Shown here: positions 10,801 through 22,900 of the stretch, piece by piece
Position numbering within the stretch: position 1 is the first letter of the stretch
Layout of the letters: every line of letters begins with the position of its first letter
NCBI GenBank assembly: GCA_903813345.2
Contig: CAIIXF020000001.1
Span: 56,315,885-56,379,884, forward strand
Length of the DNA stretch: 64,000 nt
Reading direction: 5' to 3'
DNA from: Owenia fusiformis
Lineage: Eukaryota > Annelida > Polychaeta > Sabellida > Oweniidae
Position numbers and translations under genes: made by a program
Notes under the pieces: generated by a model
What the model was told of the DNA's origin: nothing
Databases searched by the model: none
The model's input: the letters and a program-made list of their open reading frames with translations, nothing else

Positions 10801-13332
10801 GAATGACCTTCACACCTATTAAAACAATTTCCTTTTTATTAAAGAACTTGTACACATGTAAGAATATAATTGAGTACCCAAATGCCTTAGTTGGTGAAAT
10901 ATCACGAAATCAAATTCAAAATGACTATTAATATCTGCACCTTACGCACATGATATCCGCACCGCTTGTTTTCGTAAAGCACAGTGTATATAGAGTGATG
11001 TGTAAAATAATTAAAACACCTACTACATATTTCCCAAGTTGAAATAATTATTAAAGAAATAAAGACCGAGATTTTATGATTTATGGCGTAATATATGACC
11101 AAAAATTTTATTATGTTCATTGTTAAAAGACAGAAATCACGTAGCGATTGTTGTTTTTGGCATTGGCCAGAATAAAATTTGAGGTCATATATTTGACATA
11201 AAATCGATTTTGACATAAAATCGAGGTCTTTGCTTCAATTCTTATATGATAAACAGACAAGAAACAAAGCTATTTGCATTTATGAATTTTAGTGGTCACA
11301 CATGCTCCAATATAGACCAGTAAATCAATTGTTCTAGCTATTGTGACGTCATGTATCATATTAGAATCCTTTAGAAGGGACGATTTCCTTGTCCAAATAA
11401 TTTCATTGTGATTGAACACCCCTCCTGCCTCATAAAACATCATTTGCATTCTATATGAATTTCAATTGAAAATCAACATTTTTTACCAAAATTATTTATT
11501 ACTCCCTCCCCCTTATCAATCTAATCAAAACATTTACAACAGTATGCAAGTGTCTGAATGGGATGTTTGAAAGATGACAGGGTCAGGGTAAGACTGTATG
11601 GTCATTTGTAAATAGCACTTTTAGTATAAGAGTCTATATTTTAGTACAATTATTGTCACACAATTAATTTTGAGGATCTAATATGGCAAAGTCACATTAC
11701 AGATTGACCTACTCCTCAGAACTTTACATATAGAGGTTTAATTTTTTTTGAAATCATTGATTTATACAACATGTCCCATGCTTATGCTGTGAGGAAATTC
11801 TGGTGCAATGTTCATGCCTAGTTATTATCAAAGATGGACTTTATCTTCATTTACATGAATTGTGTAAGTAACAATAAACGAATGTAGATTTTAAATAAAT
11901 TCACTGGTTTCTAAACATCTTTCGGTTTTCCAAAATGTCAAATGTTGTAACAGAGTGTTTTATTTACTTATGTTGTCACTTGTGCAAAAATGAAGTTAAT
12001 TTCATTATGGCTCGACCCATATACGAGTAGATTTTAAAATATTGATTTTCCTTTCACCTGATTTTTTTCAAAAATCATCCTACAGATGCACGCCCGGTGA
12101 TCGTGAATATGGGACGGAGGGGGGAGCAGGCAATTTCTGCTAGGAAATTCAACAAATCTGGAAGATTTATTTTTTCAAGAAAAGGTTAACTATTGAATTG
12201 CTAAATGGATAGGCGCACGGTATGGTAGAATATGTTAGGTTTTCTGGGATTTTTTCTGAAACGATACGCATCTAAGGTATGAGATCTATTACAAAAGGCG
12301 CAAGGCCATCAACAGGCACAAATCAACGTTTTTGCTATAAATCAAGCAACAATGGTCTGGACGACCTGTAATAAATACTTGTAAGTGATGTTATCATAAC
12401 TAAATTAATGTCATGGCTGAATTTTTAAAATAAGTTTCCATATGTGAAATAAAAAATAATCGAAAATAATGAATTTGGGACGGAGGGGGGGAGGGGACGG
12501 AGGGGGGGAGCAATATTTATATAAGACATGATTAGAGATGTTTCGCGACTTTAAGTCCTTTTACTCCAAATGTCCCCATTTTTCAGTCTCCAGGGGTATA
12601 TCATCCAGTTTCTTACTAAGTTAATGAGTTCATTTTTCAAATACAAGAATTCGTGTGAAGTTGTTTCACTTTATAGAATTATTACTCCCCCCCTCCGTCC
12701 CCTCCCCCCTCCGTCCCATTTTAATTATTTTTGATTATTTTTTATTCTACGTATGGAAACTTATTTTATAAATTCAGCAATGACATTAATTTAGTTATGA
12801 TAACATCACTTACAAGTATTTATTACAGGTCGTCCAGACCATTGTTGCTTGATTTATAGCAAAAACGTTGATTTGTGCCTGTTGATGGCCTTGCGCCTTT
12901 TTTAATAGATCTCATACCTTAGATGCGTATCGTTTCAGAAAAAATCCCAGAAAACCTAACATATTCTACCATACCGTGCGCCTATCCATTTAGCAATTCA
13001 ATAGTAAACTTTTTCTTGAAAAAATAAATCTTCCAGATTTGTTGAATTTCCTAGCAGAAATTGCCTGCTCCCCCTCCGTCCCATATTCACGATCACCGGG
13101 CGTGGATGTACATGCCAGAACTAGAATTCATGTGACAAACATTTAAAAATCATAAACTTACATTGCACTCTAGTATGACATTAGACTCTCTATAGAGAAA
13201 TTGCTTCACTTCATTGGTGCCATGGTTGACGCAACGCACGACCTGTTCAAGATTGGACAGCCCTAGTTCTATTGGGCCTCGTATCACAGAGATATCTACG
13301 TCATCTGAGTCTTGTTTCCCCTCAGGCTCCAT
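4894..13332 (-). CDS. ZNF800: ZNF800-like C2H2 zinc-finger protein
   Basis: The coding exons are 13332-13162, 10233-10032, 8616-8441, 7861-7780 and 7142-4894. Every junction is GT-AG, the phases agree, and the product is 959 aa. The exon 1-2 junction falls inside the diagnostic N-terminal finger of ZNF800 (C56-x2-C59-x12-H72, then C75 and C77), which follows a VNHGTNEVKQFL-like stretch also typical of that family. Further C2H2 units lie near residues 267-288, 297-318, 402-422 (last ligand Cys), 551-571 and 579-600. Lys/Glu/Ser-rich disordered linkers carry VKCEP and IKQEP, which match the sumoylation consensus. Human ZNF800 (about 664 aa) is a nuclear DNA-binding repressor reported to restrain enteroendocrine differentiation; that role here is inference. 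The start ATG sits 3 bases after a splice acceptor (tag|GACATG), so at least one 5' UTR exon lies upstream and was not found. The long C-terminal tail (about 600-959) has no recognised domain. Confidence 0.9.
8708..9684 (+). mobile_element. Decayed mariner/Tc1-type transposon in a ZNF800-like intron
   Basis: The terminal inverted repeats begin CAGGGTGACAAAAAAAACT at 8708 and are mirrored at the right end, 9684. Both are flanked by TA (8706-8707 and 9685-9686), the target duplication of IS630/Tc1/mariner elements. The element is 977 bp and lies on the strand opposite the host gene. Two transposase fragments remain inside it. Confidence 0.93.
8854..9489 (+). pseudogene. Broken mariner-like transposase
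   Basis: The N-terminal part (8854 to about 9080) is the helix-turn-helix region that starts MPWTTEEKTY and ends at a TYSGR motif, the arrangement of the DUF4817/DDE_3 transposases common in animals. The centre is deleted, removing the first catalytic Asp region. The C-terminal part, in another frame from about 9110, keeps WFQQDGATPHTSN and SPDLNPPDFYLW, which hold the second Asp and the third-acid region. A TAA at 9363-9365 interrupts it, and the same frame then runs to 9489. Deletion, frameshift and stop together make it inactive. Confidence 0.88.
10460..10680. repeat. Imperfect inverted repeat (foldback) in a ZNF800-like intron
   Basis: TACCTCTAAACAAG near 10531 pairs with CTTGTTTAGAGGTA near 10593. 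Imperfect pairing extends outwards, for example GAAACTTTCTGTGTGA on the left against TCACACAGAAACCTTTC on the right. A further inverted copy of the GGTGCGGATATCAT block lies at about 10948-10970. The borders are approximate. This is probably an old MITE. Confidence 0.55.
12089..13104. mobile_element. 1-kb palindromic foldback element with G-rich cores
   Basis: Two arms of about 430 bp (12089 to about 12520 and about 12680 to 13104) are near-exact inverted copies around a 160-bp loop. The tips are CACGCCCGGTGATCGTG and its complement. GATG flanks both ends (12085-12088 and 13105-13108), a plausible 4-bp target duplication. Each arm has GGGACGGAGGGGG-type runs near its outer end, and at its inner end, doubled, around 12476-12512. 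The complementary C-runs lie in the right arm. There is no coding frame. It sits in intron 1 of the ZNF800-like gene, 58 bases from coding exon 1. Confidence 0.9.
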
Positions 13333-13336
13333 GTCC

Positions 13337-16300
13337 TACAAATACATTACAAATGATTTAATTTTAGATATTTGTGGCTCAATCCTGCATAACTCCCTTT
13401 TACTCTTTTACCACACACTTCCATGAACTAACCAAATACAGCAATATAGAAATTTATTTTCACTTCAGCTTCAGATTTTCAATGCTGTTTGCCTGCCATC
13501 AAATTGCTCTATTCTGGAGAATATATTTAGCCATGCATTTAGTTTTAAAGCAATGTTTTGACAAATGACAAGATTATATACTAATGTTTACAATATTAGT
13601 ATAATACATCAGAATGGGGCTCCGAGGCCTATAATTGTTCCTAGATTCCCGATATTTACTTTATGCCTTGTTATTCTGTTAAAGTTTTCATCCCTTGGTT
13701 GTTTGCAGTTCATACTTCTACTCAGCTATCCTCAGACTGACTGCCGTTATTGTTAAGAACAGTGAATACAAGTAGAATAGAGATGTGTGCCATTGTCTAT
13801 TGGTGCATTAGAAACAGGCACAACCAATGAACAATCAGTAAAGCAGCACAACCAAATTGAACCAATGAACAATCTTAACTGCCGCATTCAAGTTAAGCAA
13901 CAGAGGTGCCTTGTGCTCAACTCTAAAATCATCACCCTTGCAAATATAACTCAATGCTGATAATTTGCTCTTCATACAAAACACATGCATTTAAATGCAT
14001 ATACAGTGTATTAGAAAGAGGAATCAACACCCTACAAAATATCATTAGATCATAGATATTCACTGAAAATCTACACATCTTTACAATAATAGTTTTAGTC
14101 AATGGTTATGCATTGTGTACTTTTGGGAGATGATGAGATTTAAGAAAACACAACGGAAAATCATCAATATATTTGATGCTATGATAGGAGGGCAAGTAAC
14201 ACACAATAATCTGACTTAATAGAATAGATTTGCCTGCATTTAGGGTTGAAATATAAAACTCAAAGTTCTAACTTCTAAATCTAACAGTATATTTTGGGAA
14301 TTAAGTGATAGAAGCTGGTGGGACAATGTGGGGGTATGAGACATGGCAGGTGGTGCTAGCGCAATGTGTTTTGGCGCTACACTCATTGCATTGTGCCACA
14401 TCTGCACTCCATTGTGTTCTAGAACCCTTGCAAAATATCTCAACTTTTTCTACTATTTCTCTCAAACGCTTGATAATATTACAATTTCTCATGTGATTAT
14501 TTGCATATTCGCATGAGTTACATCACAGGTGTGTTTTCTATTGTGTTTAATTAATTTTTCTAAAAATTCTTCAAGTAGAAGAGATAAGGAGCAAGGGTTG
14601 TGCACCAGCACAATCACAACTCCAGCACAATACAGTGTCACAACCATTAACCTTTACACAATGGGGCACACAACCCATAAACCACACCAAATGTCTTCAC
14701 ATTTCAGGCATTGTTAAGTCCCTCCAGATTTCTATGTGACACATGTCCCCAATCTTTCCGACTCTATCTATCCTCATTTCATATGCATACTCTTTAGAAT
14801 GATGTAACTGACTTTTTTCAAATTCACCCACTTAAATTCCATGGCAACAATTGAACTGTGCCTTACACAAACGAAATAAAATAACAAAACCACAAAACAT
14901 CAAAAGTAGAATAAAATTTCATAAAGTTTGGTCTAAGAAGAATTCAAACATTGTACACAAAGATGTGTTTTGATTGGCTCTCAAGGTCAGACTAACCGGA
15001 GTTTTCTCACCGCAGCAGATGGTGACTTAGGCTAAAACAGTTATTTTTCACAATGATACAAATTTGCAGTTCTTCATCATTCTCCAGATTTATGCGAGAT
15101 GTGTGGGGAGATTATAAAATGTTGAATTTGTGATATGTAATATGATACTTGGATATTGTTCACGAAACTTGTAAATAAAGTTTCTACATTGATGAAAATC
15201 CTTGAAAACAAAACATATAATAATTCTTGTGCACCTGGTCATTTTTAATTACCATAATCTTTTTTATGTTACATATGAATAGATAGGATGGATACAAGAG
15301 AGAAAGATCAAGGCTACAGTTGACAGGCACAAATGACACAATCTATATTTTATTTGCCCTTGATTCCAAAAAAACATATTAATAACGAAACATTTTTTTA
15401 ATAATCAAATAAAAATTGAAATCTTTTATGAAATCTCAATTTGGATCAACATTTAACGTCAATGTAACAACGTTCTCTAAAGGTAAATTATATATTGTGT
15501 TTTTAACTTGCACAATTGTGAACAACCATACGGCGGCAGTGCAGGTGGAACCTTTAGAATTTACAACCAACAGGAGTCTCTTCATTCAAAAGACTTTGTC
15601 TCTTTATGTCCCTGGTAAGACATTGTAGAGTTGAATAACCGCATCTTTGAAATATAAAAAGTATCTCTAAAAAGGATGCCATTCTTTGAAAACAGGTTCA
15701 TCAAAACATAATACCATATCTGTAGTAAAACATACTCAAGGGGGAGGGGGAGTGGAGAAATTTGCATGAAGTTCAAATACACTATGGTTTTAGTACAATA
15801 TACCAATGGAATAAGATCAATATGAAAGATCAAACAAAAGGGAAGGCAGTTTAGAATTTCACTCTATTATGTTTATATTACATGTAATATATATTCAGCA
15901 GAGAATGCCCTGATGCAATATAAAGACACATTACACAAATTTAATTATTTTTGTTAAAGCTTAGGATGAAAGAATTTGGATCTTCTCACAATAATATTTG
16001 GGTGTTTGCGACCAATATAAAACTAAGAATACAAACATATTTTTCTATTTTTCTTACAAAATGAAACTTATTTAAGGATTTAAGCCCTTGACTTGTGCAT
16101 TGTCATTATTGTGGACTGAATCATTTCAAAGGGGTTGTTTTCAAATCTTTGCATGACCATGCAGTGGGAATGCAAAGTTTAGGAAACAACACCTGAGTAG
16201 AATGAATCAGCCAAAATGCAGCAAGTCTTGGGGTTAAATTCTTTTCACACATTGCAAAACATTTCCTATGAAATCACCTAAAATATACGAAATCACTAAA

Positions 16301-16987
16301 GGAACATATTTTCAATGAAACTTTTTGCAAGGGTCGAGTTGACAAAGCATCAATTTCAATCAGTAGAGTCCAGTTGTTACCTTAACAACCATTCAATGCA
16401 TGACCTTGGCATTTTCTGTTTTACCTTGGCCTAAATAAGATTAATCTAGAAGTCAATAAACCCGGTGGCTAAAATTGTAAAATTCTAACATTTATTTAAC
16501 AACTTTTATAGATGTTTTTTGAATGATCTCATTGTAATGTTAGGTTTCAGGTTGAATATAATAACAAAACAGAGATTGTTTGCCAAAGCTTGTCAATATG
16601 CCCCAGACTTTGTGTTAAAATATCTTTTTTAAACCTTTTGATTGGATCTGTCGCAGACATTTTGAACTAAGACCAAATCAATGAGGGTCAAAACATATTA
16701 ACTATTTACAGTGCTACGCTATATTTTATTTTTGATTTTAGGGAGGGGATATCAAATTAGCAACAATGCTTTGAAAGTACATGCACTTGAACAGGAAGTT
16801 AAAACAACAATCTGTTTCAGTAACAACAACATGTGGTAGGCTTGGTGATGGGATGTTTTGTATTGAATTTTTTTAGTCTTAATAATCTTTATTAATGTTT
16901 TGAATGGAGAAATGCACATTTTTAAAAGGATTAAAAAAACCTAAAAGGTAATGTTCACGCAAAGATAAAATTGTTGTTTTTGTTTTC
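13337..16987. other. Gene-free stretch upstream of ZNF800-like coding exon 1
   Basis: No exon, RNA gene or clear element is recognised. The 5' UTR exon and promoter of the ZNF800-like gene should lie here or further right but could not be found. Confidence 0.35.
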
Positions 16988-17340
16988 AGGGCTGTCAACT
17001 TGGGACCATCTAACATGAGTGACTTTCAAATGTTGAACAGCTTTCTTCAAACTTTAGGTGTGTATATTTTCGAAACAAATGCGTGATATATACACATGTT
17101 TTGTACCAAATGCGTGATATAAACGGCAATCGCGTGCAAAGACCGAACGGAATGCATTCGCTTTTTTTCGCCGTTCGGTATTTTACCATGTCGGCATTTC
17201 ACAAAAACCGATTTTTTAAAATTTCAACAAAATGCGTGATTTGAGTGATATTTGATCATACACGCTAAATTGATGCGTGATTTCTATTTTTCCAGCAAAT
17301 GCGTGACAATCACGCCTAATGCGTGAGGGTTGACAGGGCA
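16988..17340. repeat. Short element with repeated ATGCGTGAT motifs
   Basis: The ends are imperfect inverted repeats (GGGCTGTCAACTTGG against GGGTTGACAGGGCAG). Between them AATGCGTGAT or close variants recur at least five times. An ACCGAACGG ... CCGTTCGGT pair near 17134 and 17171 forms a small hairpin. There is no coding frame; it is probably a non-autonomous transposon. Confidence 0.5.
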
Positions 17341-17921
17341 GTGTTTTACTTTCAACTCATCTATCCCTTATACTTCCTTCAAGGTCAAGAAGAATTGGTG
17401 GAAAAACTATCCTGGTATAACATAAAATACTAACTGCATCAGTTGGAGATGGGATGTATTTCAATGAAATATTAATGTAAGGTGACCCTCACAGTAATGG
17501 ACAAATACCTCAATAAGGTAAGGCACCTGCAGTACAAGCTAATCTTGTCTTGGGATTATCTGAACAAACTCCAGATGAAAACAGCTTAAAGGGGCATCAT
17601 TTTGTACCAGATTGAGTTTTCAGTTTCGCAATGAATATATTCTTTGGGACAATTATCATCAGGTAAATTTGCCATCACAGATGTTTTTTCTTTTGTTACT
17701 TTATCCGACTCGAAACAATGTTGAACTTGACAGGTTTTAGATAGTGATCTTAGATTGATGTAATTCGAGGCATTTGCCATTGAGTATACCTTTATTGATC
17801 CTGTGTATTCTAATATTATAATTGTGGTTAGTTGATCTCCCTAGCATTAATCCAACTGTAAATACCTCCCCTTAGTAATTTATCTGAGTGAACCCTGCCA
17901 AAAGGGTGAAATATTGGGATA

Positions 17922-18105
17922 CAGTAAAACCTGTCTTAGCGAACACCTCCCTCCAGTGAACAGATATATCTGTAGTCACCCTTCCTCCGCATATACTCTG
18001 CTGACTTCTGTAAATAACCCTGTCTGTAGTGAACAGGACTGAATACCTACCAACACTGAACATTTTTTCTTGGCAAAAAATGTTCAATGTACACAGGTTT
18101 TACTG
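17922..18105. mobile_element. 184-bp pogo-like MITE
   Basis: The terminal repeats CAGTAAAACCTGT and ACAGGTTTTACTG are flanked by TA (17920-17921 and 18106-18107). Ends starting CAGTAAAACC with a TA duplication are typical of pogo-group elements. The right-hand portion, including CTTGGCAAAAAATGT, recurs at 39220-39260. Confidence 0.8.
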
Positions 18106-18254
18106 TATTTTGACCAAAACAGGTAAGATTAGGATACAGCATCCTATTTTCTTTCTTGCATCACAAAAGATATTTTCCTACCAAATCTTCCCGACTTCAA
18201 AGTAAGAAGAAGGGACAGAGGTACGTTCATTTGAGCAGTAAATTCCAGCCAGTG

Positions 18255-18933
18255 CTGTAGATACACTTAATTTGACACTACTTAATTTGATTTACTCAAT
18301 TTCAAATATTGGCCGCTATTTAATTTAGTGGAGTCTGGACTGACCTCAAATTTTAGCATTTCAGATTCATGTGTTCTACTTACAGTAAGTCTTGGTATAG
18401 CACTGACATCCAAATAGGAATACTTACACAAGTGAAATAATTGCAAATTACAAATTCGTTTGACTTCACTTCTTAAAAGAAAGCTTCGTCTTCACTCTTT
18501 CAAACTAAAATAAGCCTGTGAACTCACTGCGCCAATCAGTGTTCGTCAGCCAAATTTGACCGACGTTTTATACATGGTCATTCCTTCTGACATCATCGTT
18601 GAGCCCGGAATTGACCAATGACATGCACATATTTAATTAGAATGCATTTGGCGTGTTTCTTCAAGCTCGCTGATTGGTGGAAGAAAGCTCAGCGCGTAGG
18701 TCAGAAGTGATTTACTACCCAAACTGTCACCGGTACCAACCGTGGGGGCAGGGCTACGAAACTGTAATATGGTCTCTACTAGGCAGAGTGTAGTTTAACT
18801 AGACTCTGCACGCAGGGTAAATTCCCTTGGGATTTTCGGAGATCTAAAAATTGGTGGCTTTTTAATTTGGCGAATTTTTTCAATCCGCCAATCTGTCAAA
18901 TCATAACAGTAGCCAAATTAAGTGTATCTACAG
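18255..18933. mobile_element. Candidate MITE, about 680 bp, with 19-bp terminal repeats
   Basis: CTGTAGATACACTTAATTT at 18255-18273 is mirrored exactly at 18915-18933. No target duplication is clear. Part of the interior (about 18660-18840, with CTGATTGGT and a GGTACCAAC block) resembles 30190-30400, so it belongs to a dispersed family or hosts another insertion. Confidence 0.6.
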
Positions 18934-19762
18934 TACATCAAACTGTGATTCAGGTTCACTTATTGGTGTAGAGCTAGTACTGAATATTTTCTGCCCCCAG
19001 GGAAAATTTAGAGTTTTATGTTATTTGATCAATCAATGTGAGCATTAATGAAGCATCTCGAGTCACAAAGAGAAAATCAACAATGCATTTTACTGATTTC
19101 ACATGAGCACCAGCTCTGCATTTTTATGTAACAGGCACTAAATACAAAATACATATTAGCACTACATGTAGTTTATATATCGGAATTCTTCTCATTTGTA
19201 CTCTTAACGCTTCTCGTTGGTATATAAAAGAACAAAAAATATGAACTAAGAAAATCAAATCAAATAATAACGGAAGGTCAAAAACAACAAGACCTCTAAA
19301 AGAACAACAAATAATGTTACAGCAATATTGTTATATGAAAAACAAGCAATTTACATGCACAGACTCTATAACCTGATATAAGAGGATTTTGCTGCCATGA
19401 ACAAATTGATTTCCAACAATAAACTGTGGACTTCTCTAGTATAATATTTGTACTAAATGCACTAGGGATGGTCTGTTGTTTGTGTGTCTTCATCAATCAT
19501 TTATTTTTTAACAAACAGTTTTGAACTCTTACTGATAATATAATATAATCATACATTTAACCCAGAACTGACAACTTGTGTTAAAAGGATAACCCAAACA
19601 GATTTGCGCTTCTTCAAAGAATTATGTTTCTTGTTGAATGATACTTCTTATTCCAAACTTAATGAATGGCTTAAAGGGTCTCTTTGTCAAAACACCAAGA
19701 CCTTAAAATAATTGTTTACCCAGGAAATGATATGCAATTACAAGGGGTGAATACCTCTCCTG

Positions 19763-19866
19763 CCCCCTCCACCATTCCTATATATAATAGTGCCCTCTAG
19801 CAATTTAGGGATGCTATTGTAATTGTATCTTAAACCGTATCAATGAAATAAATAATAATAATAAAA
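19763..19866 (+). mobile_element. Short 5'-truncated retroposon insertion
   Basis: A segment of about 104 bp ending in an ATAATAATAATAAAAA tail lies between two perfect copies of AATACCTCTCCTG (19750-19762 and 19867-19879). A 13-bp duplication plus an A-rich simple tail is the mark of target-primed reverse transcription. The body is too short to name the family; it could be the 3' end of a LINE or a SINE. Confidence 0.75.
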
Positions 19867-20619
19867 AATACCTCTCCTGATTATTAAAACATAATCAATT
19901 CACTAATTATGTGAGTATTTATTCAAGCTTTAGTAACAAACCAGAGGCAAAAGTTGGTTCCATGCTATAACATAGGAGCAATGATTTGACGAGTGTTCAG
20001 CTTAATGCCATAAAAATTTTGTTGTCACACACTTTTGATACACCCTTTGGATTGTTGCGATGAATTCTACACAACTATGACAACTTTTATTCACATATAC
20101 TAAAAATACACTTTCAACAATGTGATGAAATTTACATATCCTAAATCCTGAACACTCGTTAATCATAGATCCAATTCTAACACAGAGCCATCTTTTGCCG
20201 GTGTATGACTAATTATTTAGGTATAAAACAAAGTAAGTGACACCTTCTTTCCATACTTGATTATGGAACAAAATCATAAGTAATTCAAAATCAAATTATA
20301 TGTATTCTTTAATTCTAGATCATTAATTTTTAACTTTTTGAATACCATCCTTTTCTGACAAATTGGCATTCGACCAATCAGAGAGCACTGAGAAGCTAAC
20401 AGCAATTTGAAGAGTGAGGCAAAGTCAGCAATTCTTGCAATGGGTAATGGAACAGAGATATTGCACAATCAATCCCATGGTTGATAAATGGCTAAAAGTA
20501 CAATTTTTTATCAAGTACCTTATTCACTTACACCGATCAATCTCCAAAAATAGATAAGATCCTTTAATATCCACAAAGAACTTAGTCTAATGAAATGAAC
20601 AGAGCCATGGTGACATTAT

Positions 20620-21160
20620 AGGTTGCACAGACACAAAGATATTTTTCCTGTAGAATTCCTGCAGCTGACATTTAGCAGAAGCCCCCGAGGGAGCTATTTC
20701 ACCAAGCACCATGAAAATAACCCCTTGAAAGACCTTTTAAATTCATGGAGACCCCTGCAGACTTTTCTTTTGACAAATTCCCCCAGGGAGAGACATTTCA
20801 CAGAGGCCCTGAAGCAAAGTAAAGAAGACATGGCAAAGAAGCATCTGCAATGTCAATTTTAAATATGCCCCAAAGGGAGACATTTCATGAAGATTCCGAC
20901 ACAGACAGTATAATACGAAACCTAGAACAGAGACACTTTAGGGATGCCCCTAACAACAGACGTTTCACAAATCCCTCTGAAGATATTTACAGAGGCCCAT
21001 AACACACTTCCATGGAGGATCTTTAAGAGATACATCTCTTGGGAGCCCCTGATGAGAGATTTCACATAGCACTTGAAGGAAAATTCATTAAAGATATTTC
21101 TCTGGCCAATGAAGAACAATATTTTGAGTTAAGGAGACATTTCATGTATCAGGTGCATTT
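20620..21160. repeat. Degenerate tandem repeat, about 80-90 bp period
   Basis: GAGACATTTCA-like cores followed by AGAGGCCCCTGAAG-like text recur near 20690, 20790, 20875, 20960, 21050 and 21130. The copies are well diverged and there is no continuous reading frame. Confidence 0.55.
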
Positions 21161-21229
21161 TATGTTCAGTATACACCTTTGGTTAGTACAATGTAGTCAG
21201 TTGATAAAAATGCACAAAAATCAACAATA

Positions 21230-22670
21230 GCTCCGAAGCTTCTTTTTGAGCGGAGAGTTGGGAGTCAAACAAAATTAATAAAATTTCAAAGAATAAACTT
21301 AGAAAGCGGCAACTCCACAGAGTAGCAAATCCCAACGAACGATAATGTTCACGAATCTGTATGTCACAATGCAATATTAACCAACGTCACATTTATGACA
21401 ATCCTATGGTTTTTCATTTTGTGTGACTATTTTATTGTTGCGAATATTAATGTTGAAATAAATCTTGTTGAAATTTATCTGACTATTCAATGTTCGCTGG
21501 ATAATTCCCCATTAATCCACTCATGGATACAGTTATCCCGTGCCAGGACTATAGTCCTGCATTGAGAGCATTCTTTTGCCTGTACGATTACAACTTGGGA
21601 GAATTATCTACACCCCTTACACTTAAGATACCTATACTTCAATTGATTCCTGGGTATTTTAGCATTCTTTTCGTGTAGTTGAATCCACAATTGTCTGGGT
21701 ATATCGGCAGAACGGGAACATTGTTCTTTTTCATCGAGAGATATTCCATCACTAAATTCCAAAATGGCGGTTGGATTTAAAAGGGGATTCCCCGTTTGAC
21801 TGACCCGGAAGTGGCCCGGAAGCACCAAAAATGGAGGAATTTGACGTTTGAAATAAGTTAAATATTACACGCAAATATTGTGATTAAAAACGAAAATTTC
21901 TTTGTTCCGCCGATAAACCCAGACAATTGTGGATTCAACTACAAGAAAAGAATGCTAAAATACCAAGGAATCTTTTGAAATAGGTATTTTAAGTGTAAGA
22001 AGCGTAGAAAATTCTCCCATGTTGTAATCGTACAGGCAAAAGAATGCTCTCACTGCAGGACTATAGTCCTGGTACGGGATAAGATATCAGTATCTTCACT
22101 AAAGTTTCTTGGTTTAAAAAAACCACACTTTGAAGAGATCTTTAAGTAATATTAGCAAAGTTCAGCTCTAGGCAGCCATTTTGAATTTTTTGGTGCACGA
22201 ATCAGAAAAACAATAGCATAATTGTGATCTACTCTAAAATTCCCTCAATTTGAGGATAATATAGCTGTAGTTTGAAGAGATCAGAAAATTATTGCGAAGG
22301 CAGCCATTCTGAATTTACAAGGCCAGAATCAAAACAATGATATAATATTTGCAATCTACTCTAAATTGTCTTTCATTTGAGTATAATAAAGCTTAATACT
22401 GGAATGATTCCTGTTTTCCCCACCCCTCCCCCCATAAACAGCCACTGGGAATCAGGCTGAAAAACACAGAATATGTGTGAAATGAATTGATTTATTACTA
22501 CCAAAATGTCAAACAATAATATTTATTAATTTGGTTTAAAAATTGCAGATTTGCAAAAAATCCTGCCATTTTTTGCGTAAAACTATTTACCAATATACAT
22601 CTTTCTACCAAATATGAAGAAAATCCATAACAAGCCAATCAACATGCCACATATCAAACTAAAACCTACC
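21230..22670. repeat. Dispersed repeat, copy A (interrupted by a palindromic element)
   Basis: Blocks match 60540-62170 in the same order: GGCAACTCCA..AGTAGCAAA, GGCAGCCATTTTGAATTTT, CAATCTACTCTAAATTG, AAAACACAGAATATGTGTGA and CCAAATATGAAGAAAA. The TTATCCCG element at 21533-22082 lies inside this copy. There is no coding potential. Confidence 0.6.
21533..22082. mobile_element. TTATCCCG palindromic element, copy 1
   Basis: This 550-bp foldback begins TTATCCCGTGCCAGGACTAT and ends in its complement ..CGGGATAA. The arms are about 240 bp. Just inside each tip is the perfect palindrome CAGGACTATAGTCCTG. The flanks (GATACAG on the left, GATATCAG on the right) look like a decayed target duplication. 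There is no coding frame. It is closely similar to the copies at 32174 and 37204. Confidence 0.9.
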
Positions 22671-22900
22671 AATGTAAGAATAAAATATTAAATATGAATA
22701 ATGAGCACTCTTAGCGAAATGTGTTCATACTTCTATTGGACATGCACATATTATCAAAGGTGTAGCAACCATTTTACCAGTGCACACATGTATGTAAAGC
22801 TCAAAGTGTTCGGGGCAACCCAAGTATTCTGACTTGACCAAAGTTTCTGGGTTTACTTGGTACTCAATTTATCATATATACTAGATACGTTGAGTATGTA

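Noticed and set aside
18505-18760. CCAAT-box pairs suggesting a promoter for the ZNF800-like gene
   Set aside because: The block lies inside an inverted-repeat element and has a diverged copy at 30190-30400, so it is repeat sequence rather than a unique promoter.
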